Source of the DNA: Candidatus Gastranaerophilales bacterium
GTDB taxonomy: Bacteria; Cyanobacteriota; Vampirovibrionia; Gastranaerophilales; Gastranaerophilaceae
DNA length: 64,000 nucleotides
Direction of reading: 5' to 3'
NCBI GenBank assembly: GCA_944323925.1
Contig: CALUUI010000008.1
Location: 21,740 to 85,739, forward strand
Shown here: positions 25,571-35,900 of the stretch, in pieces
Numbering within the stretch: position 1 is the stretch's first letter
How the letters are laid out: each line of letters opens with the position of its first letter
Made by a program: the position numbers and the translations under genes
The notes under the pieces: generated by a model
Database searches by the model: none
What the model saw: only the letters and a program-made list of their open reading frames with translations
Told to the model about the DNA's origin: nothing

Positions 25571-28081
25571 ATGAAAATTTATAGTTGTACAAAATATAAT
25601 ACGCAAAAATATTATCAAAATAAGGATATTAATACTCCAAATTTTGCCTGCGCAAAAATCAAAAAACAATTACCAAAGCTAATACAACCGCAACAAACAG
25701 GTATAGAAGTTACAAAAAAAATATTGGAGGCTACATCTTCTGTCGCCACTGCAACTTCCTTATTTTCTCAAATTATTATTTCCGGTAAAAATACCACATC
25801 TGACAAAACTACACCAAATATTGATGCATTAATCAATCAACAAGTAAAAATTACTCCGCTTAATAAAATTTCTGATGAAGAATTTGAGAATATAATTAAG
25901 AATACTGAATCTAATTCACAAAAAATTTTTGCTATGAAAATTTTATCTGATGAAAGACTATATAATAATAAAAGTGTAATGTATAATTTTACCTACTTAT
26001 TAAAAGATGTACAAATACACTTTGATGAGGATTTCATCCAAAAGAAAATGGACATAATAGATATTCTTTTATCGTCAAAAGCATACAACGAAACTAAAGA
26101 TATAAAAAATACACTGGGATTATTAATTCATACAACATTACCATCAAGAGCCGAGTATTTGAAGTTACTTGTCAATGACAATGAAATTATCAATTGTATA
26201 AAAGAACATGAAGATGAAAAACAAAACCTGTTTTCCCATCTGATTAATGCTATTTGTTTCGGAGAAGATAATAGTAATCAAGAAATATATAATAAAGCAA
26301 AGAAATATGCAAGAGAAGGTATAAGGTTAAAAGACCAACTAAAGTCTGTAGCCAATGAAATAAATAATTTTGATATATATAGCACATTTATACCTCTTAG
26401 AGTTGAGCTTAACCAAATTGAACAAATATGTGGCAAAGATACTATTCTTGCTGCCTTTGCTTTAAAATTAGACGGGCTTAAAGACTTTTTAAAAGATATT
26501 TATGAACTATGTAAAAATTTGCCTATTGAATCATATGAAAAATTAATTCTAAAATTTAATCCGAAAGAAAGTTACTCAGCTCTAAAACTGAAGAATGAAA
26601 TTAGTATTCTTAAAAAAGAATATGGAACAACAAAAAGTCAAGATAAAAATGCACTTAAAACTTTAGAAGATGAGATTAATACCAAAACACACGAGCTAAG
26701 AACAATAATAAAGGCAAAAATACCGCTATCACCACAACAAAAAATAAATAAATTATATGCTCTGCACGGACTTTCAGAAATCAGAGGTATAAATATTGAA
26801 AAATTTATTGATTTAGTCAAAGAAGATTCTCCTGAAAACATTGCGGAATGGAATAAACAAATAAATAAAGAAATATTTAAAAAATTAGATATGGAATATG
26901 ATGAACAGCTTTCTTACAGAGTGGATTTAGCCACTAACAGGTTCTTAGATAATATTATGCGTTCTGGTTCTTATTTTTGCAAAAATCTTAAAGAATTATT
27001 TGAAATATTACAAAATAATCCGGATAAATCTATAAAAAAAACGTTAAATACACTCCCGCATAATATTGAAACCCGAAAACAATTTGAAGAGATGGGGCTA
27101 GACTATGACAAATGGGTAGAGAGTGATAAAAATTCTTTTATCACTCTTAAATTAATGCTTAATACTGAAAAATCATGCCAAAATGCTATAAGAAACGTTG
27201 AAGCTGATTTTAATGATATTGCTTATTTAAATTTACCGCAGGAACAAAAAGATATACTTAACAAAATATTAGGAAAAGAGGAGATCCATTTAAAAGAAAT
27301 TCCCCAAATAATATATAATGAAAATGGAATAAATATAGGGGAAAGGAGTATTTTAAAATTATTTGAAGGTGATACCCCTATTAGTTTTGAAAAATTATCA
27401 AAAGTAATTTCAACACTAAAGGAAGGCATGAATACTAAAGATTTTTGGACAAAAGAGCATGATAATCAAGAATTAAACAATTATGTTAAAACTTTTTATA
27501 ACCATATTATTAAACTAAGAAATGCAGAAATAAAGAATGCCCAATTTAGGAGATCTAACAGAGATACCAATATAAAAATCCGAAAGACAGATATGAATGA
27601 TATAAAACATTCATTGTTTTTAGGTAATCACGCTTCGTGCTGTACTGCAGTAGGAAGCGGACGTAACGAATTTTCTGCCCCAACTTATATTATGACAAAA
27701 GCAATTTCTGCAATTGAAATTATTGACAGTAAAGACGTTATCGGAAACTCCATGTGCTATATTGCTGAGGTTGATGGTATACCTTCACTTGTATTAGATA
27801 ACATTGAAATAAAAATAAAATATCAATATAATGACAAAATAAGAGATGCTTTTATGGAATATGCAAAAAAATTAACAAAAGAAATCGGAGCAGAAGACAT
27901 GCCGATTTATGCAGGTCCCTATAGACACAAGTTTAATATGGATATATATCCTTTGGCGAAACATTCAGTTAAAATTAAAGGCTCTAGCGGGAAAAATGAA
28001 GTCTATATAGATTACGTAACTATGGGATATAAAATTAATAACATTCGAGTTGATACAGTTAAACTATATAAAATAAGATAG
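25571..28081 (+). CDS. Large unknown protein with Cys-Cys C-terminal domain
   Basis: An 836-residue protein I cannot assign. The start is MKIYSCTKYNTQKYY with a PNFACAK motif near 24; no signal peptide is clear, though a mildly hydrophobic stretch lies at 55-72. Residues 80-640 are helical and rich in Lys/Glu/Asn. The C-terminal 170 residues look like a folded domain: HSLFLGNHASCCTAVGSG near 690, then IGNSMCYIAEVDG and SLVLDNIEIK, followed by MEYAKKLTKEIG. The pattern of a Gly turn, adjacent Cys residues, and a strand-rich 'IAEVDG..LVLDNIE' segment resembles uncharacterised GNAT-like or protease-like domains at the ends of large effector-type proteins. There is no Shine-Dalgarno; TATAAT lies 17 bases before the ATG. 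Confidence 0.7.
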   Translation: MKIYSCTKYNTQKYYQNKDINTPNFACAKIKKQLPKLIQPQQTGIEVTKKILEATSSVATATSLFSQIIISGKNTTSDKTTPNIDALINQQVKITPLNKISDEEFENIIKNTESNSQKIFAMKILSDERLYNNKSVMYNFTYLLKDVQIHFDEDFIQKKMDIIDILLSSKAYNETKDIKNTLGLLIHTTLPSRAEYLKLLVNDNEIINCIKEHEDEKQNLFSHLINAICFGEDNSNQEIYNKAKKYAREGIRLKDQLKSVANEINNFDIYSTFIPLRVELNQIEQICGKDTILAAFALKLDGLKDFLKDIYELCKNLPIESYEKLILKFNPKESYSALKLKNEISILKKEYGTTKSQDKNALKTLEDEINTKTHELRTIIKAKIPLSPQQKINKLYALHGLSEIRGINIEKFIDLVKEDSPENIAEWNKQINKEIFKKLDMEYDEQLSYRVDLATNRFLDNIMRSGSYFCKNLKELFEILQNNPDKSIKKTLNTLPHNIETRKQFEEMGLDYDKWVESDKNSFITLKLMLNTEKSCQNAIRNVEADFNDIAYLNLPQEQKDILNKILGKEEIHLKEIPQIIYNENGINIGERSILKLFEGDTPISFEKLSKVISTLKEGMNTKDFWTKEHDNQELNNYVKTFYNHIIKLRNAEIKNAQFRRSNRDTNIKIRKTDMNDIKHSLFLGNHASCCTAVGSGRNEFSAPTYIMTKAISAIEIIDSKDVIGNSMCYIAEVDGIPSLVLDNIEIKIKYQYNDKIRDAFMEYAKKLTKEIGAEDMPIYAGPYRHKFNMDIYPLAKHSVKIKGSSGKNEVYIDYVTMGYKINNIRVDTVKLYKIR

Positions 28082-28192
28082 ATTTTTTTGATTAAATTAT
28101 AAACTTTCAACACGATATACTTTGAAACAAGTTAAGATTAGCAAACAGCGGAAGGATGAGAATTTACAACGGGGGCAACTTAACTAAAAAAT

Positions 28193-30007
28193 TTATACAC
28201 AATTATTAAAAAAATTATTTATTTTAATCTTGATATTTTCTTGAAATAGATATGAATATTTTTTTCGATTTCGTTTATCTTTAAATATTTCTTGATTTAA
28301 ATAGCGCTCTGTATCAAATGGGTTTATAGTGCCTATAAGAATAATATCTGGATTAAATTTATAAATATTCTCAGGTGAGATTTTTTTGTATCCATATTCT
28401 TCATCAAATTCTATTTCTTTGTTTTTGAATTTTATGTCTGAAATTCCTATTATATTTAGATTAGATAGGTCATAATTGTTTTGTACTGCTTTAAAAAATA
28501 TCCCTGTTCCATATATTAGAATTCGTTTATTTTTATATTTTTTCTCCAATTTTTTTAATTGATTTTGAAAATTATTATTTACAAGTGTTGTTTTAAAAAC
28601 CTCTTCTGATTCAATTAATTGTGCTTGACCGTGTAACAGTTGAACAGGGAAAAATTTATCCTCAAGGATTGAATAATCGGTTTTAAATATTTCATTGAAT
28701 AATCTTCTAAATAGGTTTACCAGTGTACAATCATTATTTATACATTTTGGGTTGTATTGTTTTGGGAAATATATTGCAAGCAGAATTTTAAACCTATCAT
28801 CATTATGACTTGCAATTGAATGGTCGCCGTGAATTATTATAATTGAATTTTCATTCATATTAGATTTTATATCATCTATTGATTTAATGAGCTGTTTATC
28901 AATATATTTTAGGTATGGGAAGTAGTATTTTACGTTCTTAATATTAACCAGTTTGTTTGGAGTTCCATCTTCCCTGCATACATAGGGAAAATGTGGCGCA
29001 AGCAAGTGGCCCATAAAGTATTTTGGGGCATTGATTTTTTCTCGTACAAAGTTTTTCAGCTCTGATTGGATTTCCTTTAAATTTGCATTTTTGAGGCTCA
29101 AATCCGGTAATTCTTTAAAGATGTATAATATTGATAAGTTTAGGAATACTTTTAATAATATAAATTTCTTTTTTGAGTTTCTATTATTTAAAAGGTGCTT
29201 ATAGCTGTTAAATGTTACCTTCGTCAAATGATATCCCTGTTGTGTAAGAATATTAGAAACAGCATTATTACCATAATATTTAAGAGTTTTAGTCGGGGCA
29301 AAAAAGTTTTCTTTAATATCAGCTAAATCTTTTATGTATTCCATATTCATCATAGATGGTACGGAACAAGCGGTGTAGTTATAATTACTTTTGGCTTTTT
29401 CATATATCTCAAAACCTCTCTCTTTAAGAGCCTTTTTAAAATCTTCATCACACAAACCCTCTCTATCAAAACCGGTATGAGAATCTGCTATTATATGATA
29501 GATGTCCGGTAGATTACTAGTATTAAGCGTTTTAATGTTTACAGTTTGTTGCTTATTATGAGTATAAAGTTCTACCAATTGCTTAGTTATATCAACAATA
29601 ACAAAGAAGGTTATAAACGCTGTTGTATAAAAAATTATTTTGCTGATTATTTGTGCAGAAATTAATTTGGTAACAAGAACAACTATCCCTGATAGAGCTA
29701 CACAACATATAATGAATAGAGCCAAAAAAGTTAGTTGATATTTTATAAGACTTCTTTTATATTGACTGCATTGAGATATAAAAATGTAATTTGCATAAAC
29801 CAGTAAAAAATATATAATACAAAATATTATTTCAGCAACATAAATATCACCAATAAAAAAATTAAGTCCGAGAACTCCAAGTGTAATGACTATAACTAAT
29901 AAAACCAGTGAAAAAATATAATCAAAAACAGATATTTCAGTGGAATTCTGGGCAAAAATTGAATGTATCGGAAACGTACAAAGTAAATATGGGAATAGAA
30001 TTTCCAA
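28193..30007 (-). CDS. Sulfatase/alkaline-phosphatase-fold membrane protein with C-terminal nucleotide-binding-like domain
   Basis: The 604-residue protein has about four or five membrane helices in the first 150 residues. A sulfatase-superfamily domain follows (about 170-450): PDIYHIIADSHTGFDREG, YTACSVPSMMNMEYI with a Ser/Thr/Cys nucleophile region, GHLLAPHFPYV and IIIHGDHSIASHND. A last domain (about 490-604), RILIYGTGIFFKAV, is a Rossmann-like segment often attached to glycan enzymes. It starts at TTG with AGGAGG 8 bases upstream, inside the end of the previous gene. Transfer or release of phospho-groups on surface polymers is a guess from the fold. Confidence 0.8.
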   Translation of the reverse strand: MEILFPYLLCTFPIHSIFAQNSTEISVFDYIFSLVLLVIVITLGVLGLNFFIGDIYVAEIIFCIIYFLLVYANYIFISQCSQYKRSLIKYQLTFLALFIICCVALSGIVVLVTKLISAQIISKIIFYTTAFITFFVIVDITKQLVELYTHNKQQTVNIKTLNTSNLPDIYHIIADSHTGFDREGLCDEDFKKALKERGFEIYEKAKSNYNYTACSVPSMMNMEYIKDLADIKENFFAPTKTLKYYGNNAVSNILTQQGYHLTKVTFNSYKHLLNNRNSKKKFILLKVFLNLSILYIFKELPDLSLKNANLKEIQSELKNFVREKINAPKYFMGHLLAPHFPYVCREDGTPNKLVNIKNVKYYFPYLKYIDKQLIKSIDDIKSNMNENSIIIIHGDHSIASHNDDRFKILLAIYFPKQYNPKCINNDCTLVNLFRRLFNEIFKTDYSILEDKFFPVQLLHGQAQLIESEEVFKTTLVNNNFQNQLKKLEKKYKNKRILIYGTGIFFKAVQNNYDLSNLNIIGISDIKFKNKEIEFDEEYGYKKISPENIYKFNPDIILIGTINPFDTERYLNQEIFKDKRNRKKYSYLFQENIKIKINNFFNNCV

Positions 30008-30009
30008 AA

Positions 30010-31386
30010 CTATTTCCTCCTCATTATATATAGTATACGCTCTGAAGTGTCAATCTGTCTTTTATCAAGGATTTCAAAATATTTTGAATATACTTTTTCA
30101 AACTCGTCAATATTGTATTTATCGAAAATATCTTTTCTTGTGCCTAAAAGAGTTTGGACTTTTGAATCTTGTTTCGGGATAAATTCTATAATCAAATAAT
30201 TACCAAGTTTTGCAAAAAATTGTGCAGTATTATCAAAAGGCAAATTATTACTTATTGATAAATGATGGATAAGAGCAAGCGCAAGAACAGTATCACACTT
30301 AAACCGAGAAAGGAAATCTTCTCTCTCGCAATTTGCAAAACCGATTGCAGGAGAAGGATTAGTTAAATCGACTATTAAAGGTTGAATTTTATTATCGCTT
30401 ATACCTTTTGATATTTTGTAATTTCCTTCAACTGCTCTTGGATCTATATCAAATGAAATACAGGTTTTAACACTTGAACAGCTCGTAGCAATTCTTGAAA
30501 AATCACCTTTATTAGCGCCAAGGTCACAAATAGTTTGAGGCTCAATTTTATTTATAAATTCTTTTATGATTTCTTCTTTTTCTTCTCTGCCTTTATTCGT
30601 ATAGTTTGTATTATTATAATACTCTCCCCACTCTGTTTTTATCTTAGGAAAATTTAAATGTGAAATTGTACTTTTTAGTGAATCAATAAGGCTTTCCATC
30701 TCTAGTCTGGAGAATTTGTTTTTTAATTTAACTTTTGTATCTTCCTCGTGAGCTTTATTAGATGCACTATGTAAAAATATATGGATTAAGAGTTCAGGGT
30801 TAAGCCTTGACTTTAGTGGTAACAACTTGGAACACAAATCAAGCGGAATTCCGTCAATATTTGTTATAAGCATAGAATTTAAGCTAATATCCGTTAAACT
30901 CATCAGGGCAAGTGGTGCTAAAAAGTGCCTGCAAAATTGTCCGTATGCAACCCAAGGCTTGTTTTCTTCATACTTTTCAAAAGATAGCGTATCTATAAAT
31001 ATTGGTTTACCGTTAATAAATTGAATATTATAACTTGAAGCATCCTTTAAAACCATATTATACTTAAGTGCCGTTTCTTGGATTTTAAGGGTTAATAACG
31101 CAGCATCTTTGAGTTCTGAAAAACACCACTCGTAAGGATAAGTAATGTATTTAATTTGCTTTGGTTTTATAATTTTATAAAAATCTTCGTCTTTTTGAAT
31201 TTTGAGATTTACTTCTTCATGAGAAATTAACAAACCGTTATTAACAAGCTCATCATACAGCCCGCTGCTTAAAAGATACTCATAATCTTCTCTATAAACT
31301 TGGTTTATTTGTCTGTATATTATCTCGTCTGATTTAAAAATAAAGCCCGAATTATCTCTAAAAGATGTATTAATCATTTTTATCAT
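30010..31386 (-). CDS. SAM-dependent methyltransferase of the sulfatase trio
   Basis: The 458-residue protein has a class I methyltransferase domain in its second half: TICDLGANKGDFSRIA (motif I) near 285, ISFDIDPRAVEGNY (motif II) and LALALIHHLSIS (motif IV) near 370. The first 250 residues are family-specific and may bind the substrate (YDYLLSSGLYDELV-like). It lies between a small membrane protein and the sulfatase-fold gene, overlapping or touching both, so all three probably work together. Start is at ATG 31386; a second ATG is 9 bases later. Confidence 0.85.
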   Translation of the reverse strand: MIKMINTSFRDNSGFIFKSDEIIYRQINQVYREDYEYLLSSGLYDELVNNGLLISHEEVNLKIQKDEDFYKIIKPKQIKYITYPYEWCFSELKDAALLTLKIQETALKYNMVLKDASSYNIQFINGKPIFIDTLSFEKYEENKPWVAYGQFCRHFLAPLALMSLTDISLNSMLITNIDGIPLDLCSKLLPLKSRLNPELLIHIFLHSASNKAHEEDTKVKLKNKFSRLEMESLIDSLKSTISHLNFPKIKTEWGEYYNNTNYTNKGREEKEEIIKEFINKIEPQTICDLGANKGDFSRIATSCSSVKTCISFDIDPRAVEGNYKISKGISDNKIQPLIVDLTNPSPAIGFANCEREDFLSRFKCDTVLALALIHHLSISNNLPFDNTAQFFAKLGNYLIIEFIPKQDSKVQTLLGTRKDIFDKYNIDEFEKVYSKYFEILDKRQIDTSERILYIMRRK

Positions 31387-31588
31387 TATTACCAGATTTT
31401 CTTCTAAAAATGTTTACTATCCATAAAAAACATTTTTTTATAAGATAGAATATGCTTAATATCCCGCCAATTACAGTTTGAAAAATATAACTCCCTGAAC
31501 CCGGATTGATATACGCTTGAGCTTCTTGATTATTAATCAAAAAGAAACAGATAAATAGTAAGAATATATAATTTCTGACCTTTTTCAT
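31370..31588 (-). CDS. Small membrane protein with AYINPGSGSYIFQ motif
   Basis: A 72-residue protein: signal-like N-terminus (NYIFLLFICFFLINNQEAQA), then YINPGSGSYIFQTVIGGILSI and a second helix, ending in a basic tail. Small proteins with the D/NPGTGS motif commonly sit next to sulfatase-like and methyltransferase genes in polysaccharide-type clusters, as here. The stop overlaps the methyltransferase start by 17 bases. The ATG lies 6 bases downstream of a TATAAT box, so the messenger may be leaderless. Confidence 0.85.
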   Translation of the reverse strand: MKKVRNYIFLLFICFFLINNQEAQAYINPGSGSYIFQTVIGGILSIFYLIKKCFLWIVNIFRRKSGNNDKND

Positions 31589-31594
31589 AAGAAA

Positions 31595-31622
31595 ATTATA
31601 CCATGTAATCAGGTTTAATCAA
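31595..31622 (-). promoter_or_regulatory. Promoter of the small membrane protein-methyltransferase-sulfatase operon
   Basis: On the minus strand TTGATT, 16 bases, TATAAT, then TTTCTT and the ATG. The expected start site falls at or next to the first base of the start codon. Confidence 0.7.
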
Positions 31623-31623
31623 C

Positions 31624-31655
31624 AAACGCCCGACTGTTTTAACAGTCGGGCGTTT
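31624..31655 (-). terminator. Intrinsic terminator after the aminotransferase
   Basis: A 15-base perfect stem AAACGCCCGACTGTT with its complement around a 2-base turn, followed on the minus strand by a T-rich stretch. Confidence 0.9.
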
Positions 31656-31672
31656 TATTAAGTATTCAAAAA

Positions 31673-32914
31673 CTATTTATTAAAATAGAATCCATCTTCT
31701 TTCATTCTGTCGATACATTCTTGAAGTTTTTCATCAGAGCATACAATAGAAGCCCTAAAGAATCCTTCACCGTATTTGCCGAATCCGCTTCCGGGAACTA
31801 CTACAACCCCTGATTTTACAAGCAAGTCATCAGTAAACTCTTTTGACGTTTTATATCTTGGAGGAATTGGCAACCATAGATAGAACGTTGCATCAGGAAC
31901 GTTAAAGTCGCCCCAGCCAAGTTCTTTCAATCCCTTAACAAAAATATCTTGCTTTCTCTTAAACCCGATATTTTTTTCTGCGATATATTGGTCACCTTCT
32001 TCAGACAAAAGTATATCAGCTCCCGCCTTTTGAATAGCCTTAAATATACCTGTATCTAGTGTCGATTTCAATTTCCCAAATATAGATACAATTTCGCTAT
32101 TACCGCATACCCAGCCTAAACGCCATCCTGTCATTGCGTATGGTTTCGAGAAGCTGAAAAATTCTACGGCACAATCTTTTGCGCCTTCTATCTCTAAAAT
32201 AGAAAACGGTTTGTCTGCCTCATTAAAGTATAAATCGGCATAAGCAGTATCTGAGATTAAAACTAATTTATATTTTTTACAAAAATCTACAACAGATTTT
32301 GCATATTTTCTTGTCATAGTACAACCTAGCGGGTTGTTTGGATAATTAATAACTACAGCTTTTAATTTCTCTGGATTATAGCCTTCTGAAATCATATTTT
32401 TTCTGCACTCTTCAAGATCAGGCATGTAGTTATTTTCTTTTGTAAGCGGAAGCGAATAGGCTCTGCCGCCTGATACTTTTACCATTTCTTTATATGATGC
32501 ATATCCTGGATCTGGAAGCATTATTATTTCTCTGTCTTCTTCTTTTATTGTAGGGTTAATAAGTATTCTTATTATGTTTGCAAGCCCTTCTTTTGAGCCG
32601 ATTAGAGAAAAGATTTCTTTGTTTTCATCCAATTCTACGTTAAATCTTTTCTTCATTCTTTCCTTAACAGCTTTTCTGAAATAAAGTTCTCCTTTTGGAG
32701 TTGAATATGTATGTATTCCTTCTTCATCAAGGATTTCTTTTAATCTTTTAGTAACATATTCCGGAGGTGCAGCGGTTGGTGCTCCCATTGATAAGGCTAT
32801 AGGCGCTCTGTTTTTTGCTTCCAATTCCGGAGTTAATTGCGCTACCTTTTCTTTTATATAAAACATTATGTAAGTTTCTAAATCTTGTACATAGTAATTA
32901 AATTTTTCTTTCAT
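31673..32914 (-). CDS. Class I/II PLP-dependent aminotransferase
   Basis: A 413-residue cytoplasmic aminotransferase. Features are the SMGAPTAAPP N-terminal segment, INYPNNPLGCTM near 210, DTAYADLYF, and the PLP-lysine motif SFSKPYAMTGWRLGW near 255; the C-terminal Arg lies in FFRASIVCS. It resembles aspartate/LL-diaminopimelate aminotransferases, and the substrate cannot be decided from sequence. I use the ATG at 32914 because GGAGAAAG lies before it; the longer frame to 32962 has no site. A TATAAT box lies at 32942-32947 on this strand. Confidence 0.92.
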   Translation of the reverse strand: MKEKFNYYVQDLETYIMFYIKEKVAQLTPELEAKNRAPIALSMGAPTAAPPEYVTKRLKEILDEEGIHTYSTPKGELYFRKAVKERMKKRFNVELDENKEIFSLIGSKEGLANIIRILINPTIKEEDREIIMLPDPGYASYKEMVKVSGGRAYSLPLTKENNYMPDLEECRKNMISEGYNPEKLKAVVINYPNNPLGCTMTRKYAKSVVDFCKKYKLVLISDTAYADLYFNEADKPFSILEIEGAKDCAVEFFSFSKPYAMTGWRLGWVCGNSEIVSIFGKLKSTLDTGIFKAIQKAGADILLSEEGDQYIAEKNIGFKRKQDIFVKGLKELGWGDFNVPDATFYLWLPIPPRYKTSKEFTDDLLVKSGVVVVPGSGFGKYGEGFFRASIVCSDEKLQECIDRMKEDGFYFNK

Positions 32915-32971
32915 ATCTCTTTCTCCAACTTTTGCAGATTTATTATAGCACAATTCTAGCAAAAAAGGTTA

Positions 32972-35900
32972 TTAATTAATCCATTCAAAACTTTTTACAT
33001 AATTATCTCCGCTTATATCACCGATGATTTCTGCTATAAATTTCCTATAGTTGTTTTTTGATAGCTCAATACCCGGAATTTTGTTTATATCATTTATAAA
33101 TGGACTTTTTTCATCAAGAGTTACACCAGGGATCAAATTGAATAATGTATTTAAAGACATATTTCCAATAGCACCCAGTGGGGTTTTTATATTCTTGGAT
33201 AATAAACCAAACACATACATATGGGCATTTGATGTACTTAAATTGTAATTTCCTTTTACATACAAGTTCAAGTTTTCACCCCTTGTTAAGATTTTAATAT
33301 CTTCTGCTATACCGTTATTTATTTTTATATTTCCATAAATATTTGAGAATTCACCTGTTTTAAGCGGTGTAACTAAGTCAATGATACTGTTTATTGATAA
33401 ATCGGTTATTCCACCTTTTATCAAGTTCCCTGCTTTAAGCAGATACTCAAGCGAACCCAGTTTAGGCATCTTTCCATCTGAAACATTAAATGCTACAGAG
33501 CCTTGAACTGTTGACATACAAGCCTTATTACTTGAACCATTGCAGCTTAAAGTTGCAGTTCCCCTTAAGGAGCCATACATCTGATTTGATAAGTCAAATA
33601 ACATTTCTGATAAGTTGTTTGCATCTATATCTTCGGCATTTAGTATAAGTGATGTTCTGTTTGAGAGCAGGTTGTATGAAAAATCTCCGCTTAAATATCC
33701 ATTAGCTATCTCAGCATTATAATTACTTAGTGAAAAATTCATCTTATCACTTAGAGAAATAACTGTTTTAAGGTTTTTAGCAGACACACCTTTTATTAGC
33801 ACATCATCGGCTTTTAAATCTAATCTTTCTATTATTAGAGCTGTTAAATCTGTAATTGGTTTATTATTTGATGAAGCCTGTTTGGGCTTATTGATTTCAA
33901 GTTGTTTTAAGTCTTTGATAGCGGAATTAAAGTCTAATTTTTTGAAATGCAGTAATCCGTTACGAATTTTAAATGGCGGTCGCAATCTGTTTTCAGCATC
34001 TGCAACAAGACTTATTTCATTTGAGAAAATTTCACCTTTTGAGCTTATTTTTATTGTTGTTGGTTGGAACTTGAGCGTTATATCCTTTAATACAGTTTGT
34101 AACAGTGGTACATTTATATCAAAAATATGGAAATCGCCCAATATTTTTAAATCTGATAATTTTCCGTTTATTCTTAAATCTGAAGTAAATAATCCTTGTT
34201 TTATATTTGGTTTTTTAAAGATTATATTAAAAATTCTTGCATCGGTTGGGTTTTCTGTTTTTATTAAAAGATTATTGAAATGCGGTTCATTATTTATTAG
34301 TCTTACCTGACCGCTCATCTTTAAAAAGTTTATTAAGTTAGACTTATTGTTTTGAGATAACACAGATTTATTGTATGCAAAATTGTTTATTTTAATTGAG
34401 CTATTCTTGATAATATCTCCGTCAAATTCTAATATAGTTTGGTTTTCACCATCTCCTAGAGTTGCACCAAGATAATATACACTGGCTTTTTCACCAATTT
34501 TGGCATTTGCGGTTATATTGTAATTATCAAGCGGACCTTTTATATTTGCAGAATAAATTATATCCCCTTTTACTTTTAAAGGATATAGCATATTCTTATT
34601 TATGTATTTATCAATAAAAGTTTGTTTGGGTACAGAGTTTAAATATATATTTAAGTCAGGTTTTTTGTATATGTTACTTATACTCCCGTTTAAAAATATC
34701 GGCATATCATCTGCCAATGTGTTCATCTTATCAACATATACACGATTATTCTTTAATTCAATTCCGCCGTTTATAATTTTTAAAGGCATATTTAGCGGTA
34801 TATAGTTTGCCTCGACATCGTTTAATACAATATTAGTATATGGGTAATTATTTACAATTTTAAAATTTATGTTTGTCTTTCCTGTCTTAAAATCGAGTTT
34901 TCTTAATAACTCTTTTGTATCATTAGGAATTAAATAAAATTCGCGGATTAAATTTATTGTTGAAAGGCTTGCATTGTTTAATTTTATCGACGCATTTATA
35001 TTTTGATTTTTTCTTCCAAGATGAGTAATTTTACCTTCCATTTCAAAAGGATTTTGGGTTATTGTACCTTTTAACTTGTTTATCGTACAAGTTCCATTTT
35101 TGACATATATACTTCCGCTGCTAAACGCAATAGGAGAGGTCCTGTTTGGTTTGGAAATGTGTGCATCCAAATTGATTTTGTCATACTCAATATTATTTAG
35201 TTTACCTTTATAACTACCGTTAAAGGTTATGTAATTATTGTCAGTAAGACCTTTTAGTGCTGAATTATGCAAAATATCATCAAGATTGAGATTTTGGGAG
35301 CTTGCTTTTATATTAGCCAAATTATTCTTAATATCACCATTTATATTGATAATCGAATTATTTATTTTAGATGTGGCCTTGATATCAACATCAGTACCGG
35401 AGAAATTTATCAAGCCATTTATATTAGTAATACAAAAATCATTAACACCTGCAATAACGTTTTTTAGGTTCAAACTTCCTTTTACAAAAAGATTTTTATT
35501 TAACTCTATTTTGTTAATATCAGGAATATCACCTGTTATATCCAGATTAAAGTCTGCACTTCCTTTGATATTATTTATTGGCGGTAAAATTGATTTAATA
35601 TCCTTAAGCATAGGAGATGTTTTTATAGCATTTAACCCTTTTTGTAAATTAAAATCTTTTGCAAAGAAATTAATCTCTGTTTTACCAAACAAATTACAAC
35701 GCCCTTGAATTTGAGCATTTTTGCCGTCTAAAAAAGCCTTTGTAGTTTTAAAATTTACATTCTGATCATCAAAGTTAATAACACCGTAAGTATTGGTTAA
35801 AACAAGCCCTTTTAGTTCATTAAAAGAAGCATTGGCATCATAAAAATTCATTTTTCCCCAGACGTGAGGGCTGGCATGATTTCCGCTAACTTTTATATCA

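Noticed and set aside
33882..34310. 142-residue plus-strand frame opposite the AsmA-like gene
   Set aside because: Same reason as the frame at 35238.
35238..35708. 156-residue plus-strand frame opposite the AsmA-like gene
   Set aside because: It is a hydrophobic antisense shadow of a repetitive beta-strand protein; no ribosome site or promoter.
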